A DNA stretch of 47,721 nt from a bacterium (GTDB lineage: Bacteria; Elusimicrobiota; Elusimicrobia; UBA1565; UBA9628): the NCBI GenBank assembly GCA_021810245.1, contig JAJZJF010000006.1:1-47721 (forward strand). The letters run 5' to 3'. Each line of letters begins with the position of its first letter. The first letter of the stretch is position 1. This document shows positions 30,750 through 37,047 of this stretch, in pieces. The notes beneath the pieces are model-generated. The model was given only the letters and a program-made list of their open reading frames with translations, was not told the origin of the DNA and did not search any database. The position numbers and the translations under genes are program-made.

Positions 30750-30764
30750 GTTTTCCTTCCGTGC
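30691..30764. repeat. Direct repeat copy A: active start region of the giant gene
   Basis: About 74 bp covering the ribosome-binding site and the first 20 codons of the giant gene. It matches 31309-31382 at an offset of 618 bp with only about 5 differences. Confidence 0.9.
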
Positions 30765-30770
30765 GGGGAG

Positions 30771-30789
30771 ATAGGGACAGTCCCCATTT
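30771..30789. repeat. REP-like palindrome, copy 1
   Basis: ATAGGGACAGTCCCCATTT. The core GGGAC-A-GTCCC is palindromic around one base and could fold as a short hairpin. It lies between the giant gene and hicB, in the untranslated leader of the giant gene. The family has four copies in the window. Confidence 0.85.
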
Positions 30790-30796
30790 CCCAACC

Positions 30797-30825
30797 TTGA
30801 CTTTTTAGAAGTCTCATGTTACACT
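30797..30825 (+). promoter_or_regulatory. hicBA promoter with overlapping inverted repeat
   Basis: TTGACT (30797-30802), a 17-bp spacer and TACACT (30820-30825) make a strong sigma70-type promoter. The transcript start would fall about 7 nt later, at or next to the hicB ATG (30832), so the mRNA is probably leaderless or nearly so. An inverted repeat GACTT-TTTAG-AAGTC (30799-30813) overlaps the -35 box and spacer and is a candidate operator. Confidence 0.7.
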
Positions 30826-30831
30826 AACCTC

Positions 30832-31053
30832 ATGGTTATCCCTAAGTCGAAAATCAGCCTGCGCCGAGACGAAGACGGCGTGTGGATCGCCAAATCCAGA
30901 TTCTTGCCGGGTTGCCACGCCCACGGCTCCACGGAAGCCGAAGCCTGTTTAAATTTCGAGGAAGCGGCCGAAGCCCATTTGGAAGCTTTGCTGGAGAATG
31001 GCAAGCCCATCCCCGCGCCCTTTCGCGATAAATTTGTTTTGCGCGCCGCGTGA
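30832..31053 (+). CDS. hicB: HicB-family antitoxin
   Basis: A 73-residue protein of the HicB/UPF0150 type. It has the core SLRRDEDGVWIAKSRFLPGC, then HGSTEAEACLNFEEAAEAHL, the usual strand-helix pattern of the HicB RNase H-like fold. Known role of the family: it binds and neutralises the HicA mRNA interferase. The size fits minimal HicB proteins with no separate C-terminal DNA-binding domain, so autoregulation through the operator-like repeat upstream may need the complex. It comes before hicA, the reverse of the E. coli order. Its stop overlaps the start of hicA. The pair runs opposite to the genes on both sides and is bracketed by repeats, which suggests acquisition. Confidence 0.85.
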   Translation: MVIPKSKISLRRDEDGVWIAKSRFLPGCHAHGSTEAEACLNFEEAAEAHLEALLENGKPIPAPFRDKFVLRAA

Positions 31054-31289
31054 TGGGCGGCAAATACCCCGCTCTGGGCTCTCGGCAACTGGACCGGCGG
31101 TTGCGCGAATTGGGATGCGTCTTTTTGCGCCAGAAAGGGAGTCATCGCCATTACTCCAACCCCTTTAAACCAGCGCGCCTCATCACCTACCCGGACCATG
31201 GCGGGGACATCCCTCGCGGCATTATTGCCGACATCATTGAAGACCTGGGGCTGAGCAAGGATCAGTTCTATAGCCCTGATTTTCCCTAA
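31053..31289 (+). CDS. hicA: HicA-family mRNA interferase toxin
   Basis: A 78-residue HicA/YcfA-like protein. SRQLDRRLRELGCVFLRQKG leads to the GSHRHY motif, whose first His is the expected catalytic residue of this double-stranded-RNA-binding-like fold. It ends GIIADIIEDLGLSKDQF, the usual C-terminal helix. Known role: ribosome-independent mRNA cleavage, blocked by HicB. I chose the ATG at 31053, which overlaps the hicB stop as TGATG; an in-frame GTG at 31050 would add one residue. All expected motifs are intact, so it is probably functional. Confidence 0.87.
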   Translation: MGGKYPALGSRQLDRRLRELGCVFLRQKGSHRHYSNPFKPARLITYPDHGGDIPRGIIADIIEDLGLSKDQFYSPDFP

Positions 31290-31308
31290 GGTAAAAAATC
31301 CCCGCGCG

Positions 31309-31367
31309 CCCAGCGCCCAAAGCGCCAAGCCTCTCCGCCTTAAAGCCTTCTTTCGACCGCTAGTCAT
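31309..31367 (-). pseudogene. Orphan 5' fragment of the giant gene
   Basis: An ATG at 31367 with a GGAAGG ribosome-binding site encodes MTSGRKKALRRRGLALWALG, nearly the same first 20 residues as the giant protein. After that the frame runs antisense through hicA and hicB until a stop at 30819, with no similarity to the giant protein. It is a remnant of the gene start left upstream of the hicBA insertion. It lies 40 nt after the HEAT gene stop, which suggests that the giant gene once followed that gene directly. Confidence 0.8.
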
Positions 31368-31382
31368 GGTTTCCTTCCGTAC
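31309..31382. repeat. Direct repeat copy B: duplicated giant-gene start
   Basis: Second copy of the 30691-30764 block, 618 bp away in the same orientation. The two copies bracket hicBA, and each is followed on its right by a REP-like palindrome. Confidence 0.9.
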
Positions 31383-31385
31383 GAA

Positions 31386-31406
31386 AAATGGGGACTGTCC
31401 CTATTT
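31386..31406. repeat. REP-like palindrome, copy 2
   Basis: The core GGGACTGTCCC is flanked by AAATG and TATTT, the inverse orientation of copy 1. It abuts the TGA stop of the HEAT gene (31407-31409). With copy 1 it brackets hicBA as an inverted pair. Confidence 0.85.
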
Positions 31407-32054
31407 TCATGGCGCAAGCCCCCGGACCCTGGGGTTGGGGTCATTGGCCGCCTGCTTTAAAGCGCTTAAAGCCGCTCCGCTACCGATTTCCTTCAGCGAC
31501 TGCGCCGCCTGAAGGCGAACATTGGCGTCTTTGTCCTGGGCCAAGGCCTGAGAGAGAGCCGAAACCGAAGAACTTCCCCCCAATTGTCCCAGCCAAAAAG
31601 CGCTGGTCATTCGCGCGCCAGGATCGTGATCCGTGGCCAAAATCGGAGACAAATCCGTGACTGCCCGCGGATTTTTGGACTCTCCCAAGGCGACAATGGC
31701 GGCCTCTCGAACCTGAACGCTGGGATCTTTGAGCGCGGTCTCTAAAAATGGGATATTGCCAGGATTGGCATGGTTTTCAGCTCGCACAATCCAAGCCCGG
31801 ATAGAAGCCCGCGGTTCTTGAGCGAAGGCCGCCTTTAAGGCGCCAGCCGCCCGCCTATTGGGACCTTGAAAAACGGATTTAACCGCCGCAAGCCTCGACA
31901 TCGAGGATTTCCCCACACTAAAATCAATCGCCCAGTCGCGCATATGCGCGGCCTGTCCCTTGGGCGCCACGTCCTGGGCATCAACCCTCAAAACGCCTCG
32001 ACACCCTATCACGCCCAAAACCAGGATTATTAATCCCGCCGTTTTGTTTTTCAT
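31407..32054 (-). CDS. HEAT-repeat lipoprotein
   Basis: 215 residues. The N-terminus MKNKTAGLIILVLGVIGC is a lipoprotein signal with Cys18 in a VIGC lipobox, so it is probably lipid-anchored outside the inner membrane. From about residue 90 there are HEAT/PBS-lyase-type repeats: NPGNIPFLETALKDPSVQVR, EAAIVALGESKNPRAV, MTSAFWLGQLGGSSSVSAL, LQAAQSLKEIGSGAALSALK. Such repeats mediate protein-protein contacts. The start has an AAGGAG site 4 nt upstream. It precedes the duplicated giant-gene start by 40 nt on the same strand, so a role in exporting or anchoring the giant protein is possible but unproven. Confidence 0.8.
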   Translation of the reverse strand: MKNKTAGLIILVLGVIGCRGVLRVDAQDVAPKGQAAHMRDWAIDFSVGKSSMSRLAAVKSVFQGPNRRAAGALKAAFAQEPRASIRAWIVRAENHANPGNIPFLETALKDPSVQVREAAIVALGESKNPRAVTDLSPILATDHDPGARMTSAFWLGQLGGSSSVSALSQALAQDKDANVRLQAAQSLKEIGSGAALSALKQAANDPNPRVRGLAP

Positions 32055-32178
32055 CTTCTCCTTTTCTTGACTTCGCGCGCGAGAGCGCTTAAAGTGCTAA
32101 AGAACCCGACGCGCAAAGATTTAAAAACTTCTCGACAAGCTTGTTCGCTACTGGATTATGAGGGGGAGAAAAGAAGAA

Positions 32179-32697
32179 TCAACAGCGGAGAACAGAAAAG
32201 TCAAGGTAGGATACTTCCCGATGGAAGGAAATCAGACAGGAAATCAGAAATACGCCTGAAAAAATCGGAAGCCACCCCAAGAGAAGGCGCCGCGCCAACA
32301 AGGACCTCTTTTTGGAAACGGGAAGGGCCCAAACGCGCGCGCCGGCCTTAAACAGAGAGGCGCCCCAAGAGAAAATCGGGAGCTTCCAAACACATTCAAT
32401 AAAGAAACTAATCGCCCGCGCCTTGGGAAGGGAAGAGAAAAAAGAAGTCCGGGCGCGGCCTCTTGCCTCTGAAACCTTCAGCTCTTTTTGGATGAGAGAA
32501 GGGGAAACCGGCCGCCCCAAGGCATCGCGAACGTCTAGGTGAAGGGCGTTAGCGACCGCGTAACTGACGCTCACCCCTTGGGCTTTAAGACCGATAGGGG
32601 TTTCGGCAAAAGCCCGGGAAAAACACAATAAAAAGGCAGAAGCGACCGCTAAAACGCCCGCGATCCGCCCCCGCATCAAAAACGATTTATAATTCAT
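32179..32697 (-). CDS. Riboswitch-led small exported protein, possibly degenerate
   Basis: 172 residues from an ATG at 32697; a TTG one codon upstream is also possible. Residues 1-31 form a clear signal peptide (hydrophobic GVLAVASAFLLCFSRAFA before ETPIG). Residues 32-75 (GLKAQGVSVSYAVANALHLD) look like a normal secreted protein. From about residue 80 the sequence turns Arg/Phe/Leu-rich with a hydrophobic stretch (LLLGWLPIFSGVFLISCLIS), unlike a natural domain, so a frameshift or truncation is likely. It directly follows a c-di-GMP-I riboswitch and a strong promoter. I do not recognise a family. Confidence 0.45.
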   Translation of the reverse strand: MNYKSFLMRGRIAGVLAVASAFLLCFSRAFAETPIGLKAQGVSVSYAVANALHLDVRDALGRPVSPSLIQKELKVSEARGRARTSFFSSLPKARAISFFIECVWKLPIFSWGASLFKAGARVWALPVSKKRSLLARRLLLGWLPIFSGVFLISCLISFHREVSYLDFSVLRC

Positions 32698-32700
32698 CAA

Positions 32701-32792
32701 TCAGATACCTTCGGCAGCCGGGCGATCCAACAAGGACCCCGCGCTTTGCGCCCCTTCCTTTCGAAAGGTTTGCCTTTTCGGTCTCACTGACC
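32701..32792 (-). promoter_or_regulatory. Cyclic di-GMP-I (GEMM) riboswitch
   Basis: On the minus strand the conserved GEMM parts appear in order: GGCAAACC (32767-32774), a perfect 6-bp stem closed by a GAAA tetraloop (32753-32768), GGGGCGCAAAGC (32743-32754), a P1b-like helix, and GGCTGCCG (32712-32719) in place of the usual GGGUUACCG. Closing pairs TCAG...ACC / GGT...CTGA bring the ends together. The order matches the Vibrio Vc2 aptamer. The ribosome-binding site of the next gene (GAAGG, 32708-32712) lies in the 3' strand of the closing helix. Ligand binding could therefore block translation; this is inference. Confidence 0.85.
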
Positions 32793-32806
32793 GCGATACA
32801 AGAGTT

Positions 32807-32834
32807 AGTATAACAGACATTTGTTTCCTGTCAA
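32807..32834 (-). promoter_or_regulatory. Sigma70 promoter for the riboswitch transcript
   Basis: TTGACA (32829-32834) and TATACT (32807-32812) are separated by 16 bp, near consensus. The predicted start, around 32800, is just before the riboswitch aptamer. The -35 box lies only 4 bp from the thiN stop codon. Confidence 0.85.
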
Positions 32835-32837
32835 GAC

Positions 32838-33503
32838 CTATTTTAGGCCTAGGCCACGGCCAAGCAAAAACCAGGCATTTCCTCGGCGCAATTTAACGGA
32901 AACCGGGCCCTCGGCCGTGTTTCCAAGGCCCCGGCTGGACGAAGACAAAATCTCTTCTTTCAGCTCGTAGCGCGCGCCCAAAAGACTGAGCTCCGCTTCT
33001 CCCAAAGTCAAAAGGCTAAAGCGCTCTCCTTTATTAAGCGCGAACTGATAAAGCCCTTTCGACAAAAAAATTCCCTGTCCGCGTCCCAAAGCCACGAGCC
33101 TCATCTTAAGGCCGAAGCGTTCCATCATAGCAATATTGACCAGGGCGTGGTCCAGTCCTCCGCCGAGAAGTCCGCAGACAAAGGCGGTTTTAAACCCGCG
33201 CTCAAGCGCCCAAAGAAGAGTTTTCTCAAAATCAGAGGAGTTCTCATCAAAATCGCAAACAAACGCCGGCTTTTTAAAACGCAGGCGCGGCAAGGGCTTG
33301 GGGAGAGAATCCATATCTCCGATGACGAGGTCGGGTATTATTTTTAATTTCAACGCCTGCTTGAGCCCGCCATCGGCGCAGAGAACGGCCCCTTGGTGGC
33401 GTCGGCAAAATTTCGCCGCTTCAAGAACGCTTTTTCGGTCATCGATATCGCCATTGAGAAAAATGAGACAAGGCCGCGGGAAAAGAGACTCAGAACCGTT
33501 CAT
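32838..33503 (-). CDS. thiN: Thiamine pyrophosphokinase
   Basis: 221 residues, a usual length for the family. It transfers pyrophosphate from ATP to thiamine to give thiamine diphosphate. Motifs: CADGGLKQAL, PDLVIGDMDSLP (metal/ATP site), DENSSDFEKTLLWAL (usually TDxE; here SDFE) and GLLGGGLDHALVNI (usually GGRxDH). The C-terminal part with FSLLTLGEAELSLLGARYEL matches the thiamine-binding sandwich. Its ATG overlaps the stop of the cation exporter gene by 4 bp, so it is the last gene of the cysS-rlmB-CDF-thiN run. Confidence 0.9.
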   Translation of the reverse strand: MNGSESLFPRPCLIFLNGDIDDRKSVLEAAKFCRRHQGAVLCADGGLKQALKLKIIPDLVIGDMDSLPKPLPRLRFKKPAFVCDFDENSSDFEKTLLWALERGFKTAFVCGLLGGGLDHALVNIAMMERFGLKMRLVALGRGQGIFLSKGLYQFALNKGERFSLLTLGEAELSLLGARYELKEEILSSSSRGLGNTAEGPVSVKLRRGNAWFLLGRGLGLK

Positions 33504-34360
33504 TTCTCTATTTGAAGCGTCACATGCGAGAGCCCAAAGCGCTCTTTTAAAACGGCTGTTGCGGCCTTAAGGGCTTGGTCGGAATCAAATTCGGGAGTAA
33601 CAATGATATGCCCGCTCATCGATTCGGAACCTTGAGTCAACGACCACAGATGAATGTCATGGACGTCTTTCACCCCCGGAATTTCCGACAAAGCCTTTTG
33701 AACTTCATCCATATGGATATGGGCCGGAGCGCCCTCCAGCAAAATATGAATCGAATCTCTAAGCAACCATACCGAACTCAAAATAATGCCGAAACAAACC
33801 AAAACGCTAGCGACCGCGTCCGCCTGATACCAGCCCGTTTTGAGAATGACAATTCCCGCGATGATGACCAAGGCCGAACCAAAAGCGTCAGTCATCACAT
33901 GGAAAAAAGCGCCCCGGAGATTGATATTTTTGCGGCTGGAAGAATAAAGAATCCATCCGGAAGAAAGATTACAGACAAGACCCAAGACCGCAATGGCGGC
34001 CATGGGGCCGCCGGAAACCTGTTTGGGAAACGAGAATCTTTGATAAGCCTCTCTCAAAATAATTCCAACCGCGACCCACAGCAAAATACCGTTGGCCAAA
34101 GCCGCTAATACTTCCAGACGCTCATATCCAAAGGTGCGTTTTTCATCCGGCGGCCTTTGAGAAGCGAAAGCGACAAACAAGGTCATCCCCAGAGCGATTA
34201 AATCCATGAGAAGATGCATCGCGTCGGCAATCAAGGCCAAGCTGCCAACATAAATCCCGCCGGAGAGTTCGATGAGAAAAAAAGGAAATGCAATGCCAAA
34301 AGCCCAAGCGGCGGGCTTGACCGCCCCATGATCTTGGACAAACACCCGTTCACATTGCAT
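33500..34360 (-). CDS. Cation diffusion facilitator (CzcD/ZitB-like zinc or cobalt exporter)
   Basis: About 286 residues in the inner membrane; exports divalent metal in exchange for protons. Six hydrophobic segments can be followed. Metal-site motifs are ALIADAMHLLMD in helix 2 and AFFHVMTDAFGS in helix 5 (HxxxD in both). The cytoplasmic C-terminal domain has PGVKDVHDIHLWSLTQG, typical of CzcD-type proteins. I chose the ATG at 34360, 9 nt after the rlmB stop; an in-frame TTG at 34399 would add 13 residues overlapping rlmB. Neither start has a clear ribosome-binding site. Metal preference cannot be read with confidence. Confidence 0.9.
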   Translation of the reverse strand: MQCERVFVQDHGAVKPAAWAFGIAFPFFLIELSGGIYVGSLALIADAMHLLMDLIALGMTLFVAFASQRPPDEKRTFGYERLEVLAALANGILLWVAVGIILREAYQRFSFPKQVSGGPMAAIAVLGLVCNLSSGWILYSSSRKNINLRGAFFHVMTDAFGSALVIIAGIVILKTGWYQADAVASVLVCFGIILSSVWLLRDSIHILLEGAPAHIHMDEVQKALSEIPGVKDVHDIHLWSLTQGSESMSGHIIVTPEFDSDQALKAATAVLKERFGLSHVTLQIEK

Positions 34361-34368
34361 AGTAATAG

Positions 34369-35160
34369 TTAGAGATTGCCCCTGACTCCTCTTCGACAAA
34401 TCTCATACATTAAAATTCCCGAGGCGACCGAAGCGTTTAAGCTTGAAACCCCGGATTCCGAAATTGGAATTCCGAGCAACTCATCGCAGAGGTCTTCTGT
34501 CGATTTTCTCAGACCTTCCCCTTCGGAACCGATGACTAATATCATCGGAGTATTGAGCGCTGATTCCCACGCTGGTCTCCCACCGGCGGCGGCCCCATAA
34601 ATCCAGAATCCGGCTTTTTTTGCGCTCGCCAAGGCTTGCCCTAAATTCGCGGCCTCATAGAGGGAGATTTTTTCAAGAGCGCCGGCGGAAGAGCGCACGG
34701 CCCCCGAAGAAGCGGAAGCGGATCTTCGGTCGCAGAGAATCAACCCATGAGCGCCAAAAACGGAAGCGGAGCGCGCGATAGCCCCTAAATTATGGGGATC
34801 CTGAATTTGATCCAAAGCGACTAAGAAAAAATTGTCTCTTTTAAAATTCCCTTTTTCCTCCCAGCGGTTTAAAAAATCAGAAAAAGAAAGAACGCTCTTC
34901 TCTTTGGCTCGGGCGGCCAAGCCCTGATGGCGATCGGTTTTTGTCACGCGGGACAGTTCTTCTTTATCCCGAAAATGAACTGGAATTCCGCGCTTGCGGG
35001 CGCGCCGGATGATTTCCTGGGTTTCCAAATCCTGATTTTTTACCGCCGCCACCCACAACTCAAACACGTCTTCCGGGCGCGAGTCCAAGGTCTCCTTGAC
35101 CGCATGAAACCCTCCAACCCAAAATGGGGACAGTCCCCTTTTTTCCCTTTCATTTTTCAT
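34369..35160 (-). CDS. rlmB: 23S rRNA 2'-O-ribose methyltransferase, SPOUT family (RlmB/TrmH-like)
   Basis: About 263 residues. The N-terminal substrate-binding part (VGGFHAVKETLDSRPEDVFE, ending HQGLAA) is followed by the SPOUT knot: QDPHNLGAIARSASVFGAHG (motif 1), LVIGSEGEGLRKSTEDLCDE (motif 2) and IPISESGVSSLNASVASGIL (motif 3). It uses S-adenosylmethionine. I chose the ATG at 35160 because upstream codons have no support; 35163 (ATG) and 35178 (TTG) are alternatives. Residues about 7-13 (RGLSPFW) are encoded by a REP-like palindrome and probably are not ancestral. No good ribosome-binding site is visible. It could also be a related TrmH-family enzyme. Confidence 0.87.
   Translation of the reverse strand: MKNEREKRGLSPFWVGGFHAVKETLDSRPEDVFELWVAAVKNQDLETQEIIRRARKRGIPVHFRDKEELSRVTKTDRHQGLAARAKEKSVLSFSDFLNRWEEKGNFKRDNFFLVALDQIQDPHNLGAIARSASVFGAHGLILCDRRSASASSGAVRSSAGALEKISLYEAANLGQALASAKKAGFWIYGAAAGGRPAWESALNTPMILVIGSEGEGLRKSTEDLCDELLGIPISESGVSSLNASVASGILMYEICRRGVRGNL
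35122..35141. repeat. REP-like palindrome, copy 3 (inside rlmB)
   Basis: AAATGGGGACAGTCCCCTTT. It lies within the predicted 5' coding region of rlmB on the minus strand, where it is read as RGLSPFW. Confidence 0.85.
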
Positions 35161-35229
35161 CATAAAATTAGATTTCAAAACCGGATTTACTCAGAATTTT
35201 TAAATTGTCCTTTATTTTCAATCAAAAAA

Positions 35230-35249
35230 AAAGGGGACTGTCCCTATTT
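35230..35249. repeat. REP-like palindrome, copy 4 (at the cysS stop)
   Basis: AAAGGGGACTGTCCCTATTT, inverted relative to copy 3. Its last base is part of the cysS TGA stop. Copies 3 and 4 bracket an 88-bp AT-rich stretch that holds the rlmB start region and no other recognisable feature. Confidence 0.85.
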
Positions 35250-36634
35250 CAGACGCGCCTCCATTTTTGTCCGGAGGGAGTGTCCTCAATTAAAATCCCC
35301 AAAGAAAAAAGTTTCGCCCGAATTTCATCCGAGCGACGAAAATCGCGATTTTTTCGCGCAAGGGCTCTGGCCTCAATGAGTTCAAGAATTTCAGGGCTTA
35401 ACGACTCTTCGGTATTCTCATCCAATAAACCCAAACCTAGAACCCCCTCGGCCATTTCGGCGAAATGAAGGCGCGCGCCTTCCGGCAAAGCGCCGTTTTT
35501 TAAATCGCTCCATAACGCCGAAAGAGCCTCCGGCATGTTGAGGTCATCGGATAAAGCCTCCTTAAAGGCGTTGAGAGAATCCGCGCAGGCAGGTTTTTTC
35601 AAAGCTCCGCGAATTTGTCCGATTAAATCCTTGAGCTTACGCCGCGCGGTTTTGGAAGACTCCAAAGCCTCCCAAGTAAAATCTAATTGTTTTCGGTAAT
35701 GCGCGGTCAGACAATGGTAACGGTAGTCCAGCGGATCAAAACCCTTTTTTCTCAAGTCTTCCAGCGTAATAAAAGTCCCGTCTGATTTGGCCATTTTAGA
35801 GCTATTGACCAGCAAAAATTCTCCGTGGAGCCAATAGCGAACAAAGGGTTTTCCCGTCGCGCCCTCCGACTGGGCGATTTCATTGGAATGATGAATCGGA
35901 ATATGGTCGACGCCGCCGCAATGGATGTCAAAGGTCTCGCCTAAATATTTCATCGCCATCGCCGAACACTCGATATGCCAGCCAGGAAAACCTTTTCCCC
36001 AGGGAGAATCCCACTCCATCTGCCGCTTTTGATCTTTCGGCGAAAATTTCCAGACCGCAAAATCGGAAGGAGATTTCTTTTCCGGACTGGCTTCGACCCG
36101 GGCGCCAAATTGAATGCCGGAAAGATGGGCTTTCCCCATGAGTTTGTCATAATTGGGAAATTTCGCGGTCTCGAAATAAACTCCGTCCGAAGTTAAATAC
36201 AAGAGACCGTTTTTTTCAAGCTGGCCAATCAAATTAATCTGTTCTTGAATATGATCAGTGGCCCGGCACAAGACATCCGGCGGCAAGATATTAAGAGATG
36301 CGCAATCTTTTAAAAACGCGTCGGTATAAAATTTCGCCAAGTCCCATGCGCTTTTCCCTTCGTGACGAGCCATCACCTCGACCTTATCTTCCCCCTCGTC
36401 TCCCTGGCTGGTCAGATGTCCGACATCGGTAATATTCATCACATGAAAAGGCTTAAAGCCGAAAAAGCCGAGGGTTCGCTTCAAAACGTCCTCGAAAATA
36501 TAGGTGCGATAATTTCCGATATGCTGGTAATTGTAAACCGTCGGACCGCAGGTGTAAATTCCGACTGCGGGAAATTTGAGAGGCTTAAATTCCTCTTTTA
36601 AGCGTCCCAGGGTATTGAATAATTTTAAAGGCAT
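35249..36634 (-). CDS. cysS: Cysteinyl-tRNA synthetase
   Basis: 461 residues, the normal length. Class I synthetase that charges tRNA-Cys. [13 protein letters not shown] carries the zinc-binding Cys29 and the HIGH-type motif, followed by [17 protein letters not shown] and [16 protein letters not shown] supply further zinc ligands, and [15 protein letters not shown] is the KMSKS loop. The C-terminal anticodon-binding part includes [19 protein letters not shown]. The first gene of its run, it is divergent from rnpB with only 30 bp between; no ribosome-binding site precedes the ATG, so a very short or absent leader is possible. The stop codon touches a REP-like palindrome. Confidence 0.97.
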   Translation of the reverse strand: MPLKLFNTLGRLKEEFKPLKFPAVGIYTCGPTVYNYQHIGNYRTYIFEDVLKRTLGFFGFKPFHVMNITDVGHLTSQGDEGEDKVEVMARHEGKSAWDLAKFYTDAFLKDCASLNILPPDVLCRATDHIQEQINLIGQLEKNGLLYLTSDGVYFETAKFPNYDKLMGKAHLSGIQFGARVEASPEKKSPSDFAVWKFSPKDQKRQMEWDSPWGKGFPGWHIECSAMAMKYLGETFDIHCGGVDHIPIHHSNEIAQSEGATGKPFVRYWLHGEFLLVNSSKMAKSDGTFITLEDLRKKGFDPLDYRYHCLTAHYRKQLDFTWEALESSKTARRKLKDLIGQIRGALKKPACADSLNAFKEALSDDLNMPEALSALWSDLKNGALPEGARLHFAEMAEGVLGLGLLDENTEESLSPEILELIEARALARKNRDFRRSDEIRAKLFSLGILIEDTPSGQKWRRV

Positions 36635-36651
36635 CAGGACATTTTACTATT

Positions 36652-36660
36652 TGCTAGAAT
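36652..36660 (+). promoter_or_regulatory. Probable rnpB promoter (extended -10)
   Basis: TGCTAGAAT forms an extended -10 element (TGnTAGAAT) 6 bp before the first base of the RNase P RNA. The -35 region is weak. Confidence 0.5.
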
Positions 36661-36664
36661 GAAT

Positions 36665-37038
36665 TTGGGGGCGGCCGGGAATCGCTTCCGGGATTTAATT
36701 TCCGGGAGAGGAACTTCCGGACTCCACAAAGCGCGGCGCTTGCCGAAAGGCAAGACGGCGAGAAGGCGACTTTTCGCCGATGGACAGCGCCACAGAAACA
36801 AACCGCCTTCGAGGTTATGGCCTTGAGGGCAAGGGTGAAAAGGTGGGGTAAGAGCCCACCGCTTGTCTCGCGAGAGACAAGGCTAGGCAAACCCCGCCGG
36901 GAGTAAGGCAATAAACGGCGATAAGCGCCGCTTGCGCATTTTCGCGAAAGCGAGAGTCGCCCGGTAGCCGCTGAGAAAAATGATTCCACCCAGTCCGCAA
37001 GGACCGGAGACAGAATCCGGGGTATCGGCCGCCTCCCA
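36665..37038 (+). ncRNA. rnpB: RNase P RNA, class A
   Basis: About 374 nt; the catalytic RNA that trims tRNA 5' ends. The ends pair as P1: GGGGGCGGCCG (36667-36677) with CGGCCGCCTCC (37026-37036). Conserved blocks in order: GAGAGGAACTTCCGGACTCC (P3/P4 side), GGTGAAAAGGTGGGGTAAG (P10-P11 core, near 36832), CCCCGCCGGGAGTAAGGC (near 36893) and ACAGAATCCGGGGTAT (3' P4 strand, near 37010). All key elements of the bacterial class A RNA are present. Short ORFs across it on either strand are spurious. Confidence 0.97.
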
Positions 37039-37047
37039 ACTATTTTC

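Noticed and set aside
30819-31367. A 182-codon minus-strand ORF antisense to hicBA
   Set aside because: Only its first 20 codons are meaningful (the duplicated giant-gene start). The rest is the reverse complement of hicA and hicB, so it is treated as a remnant.
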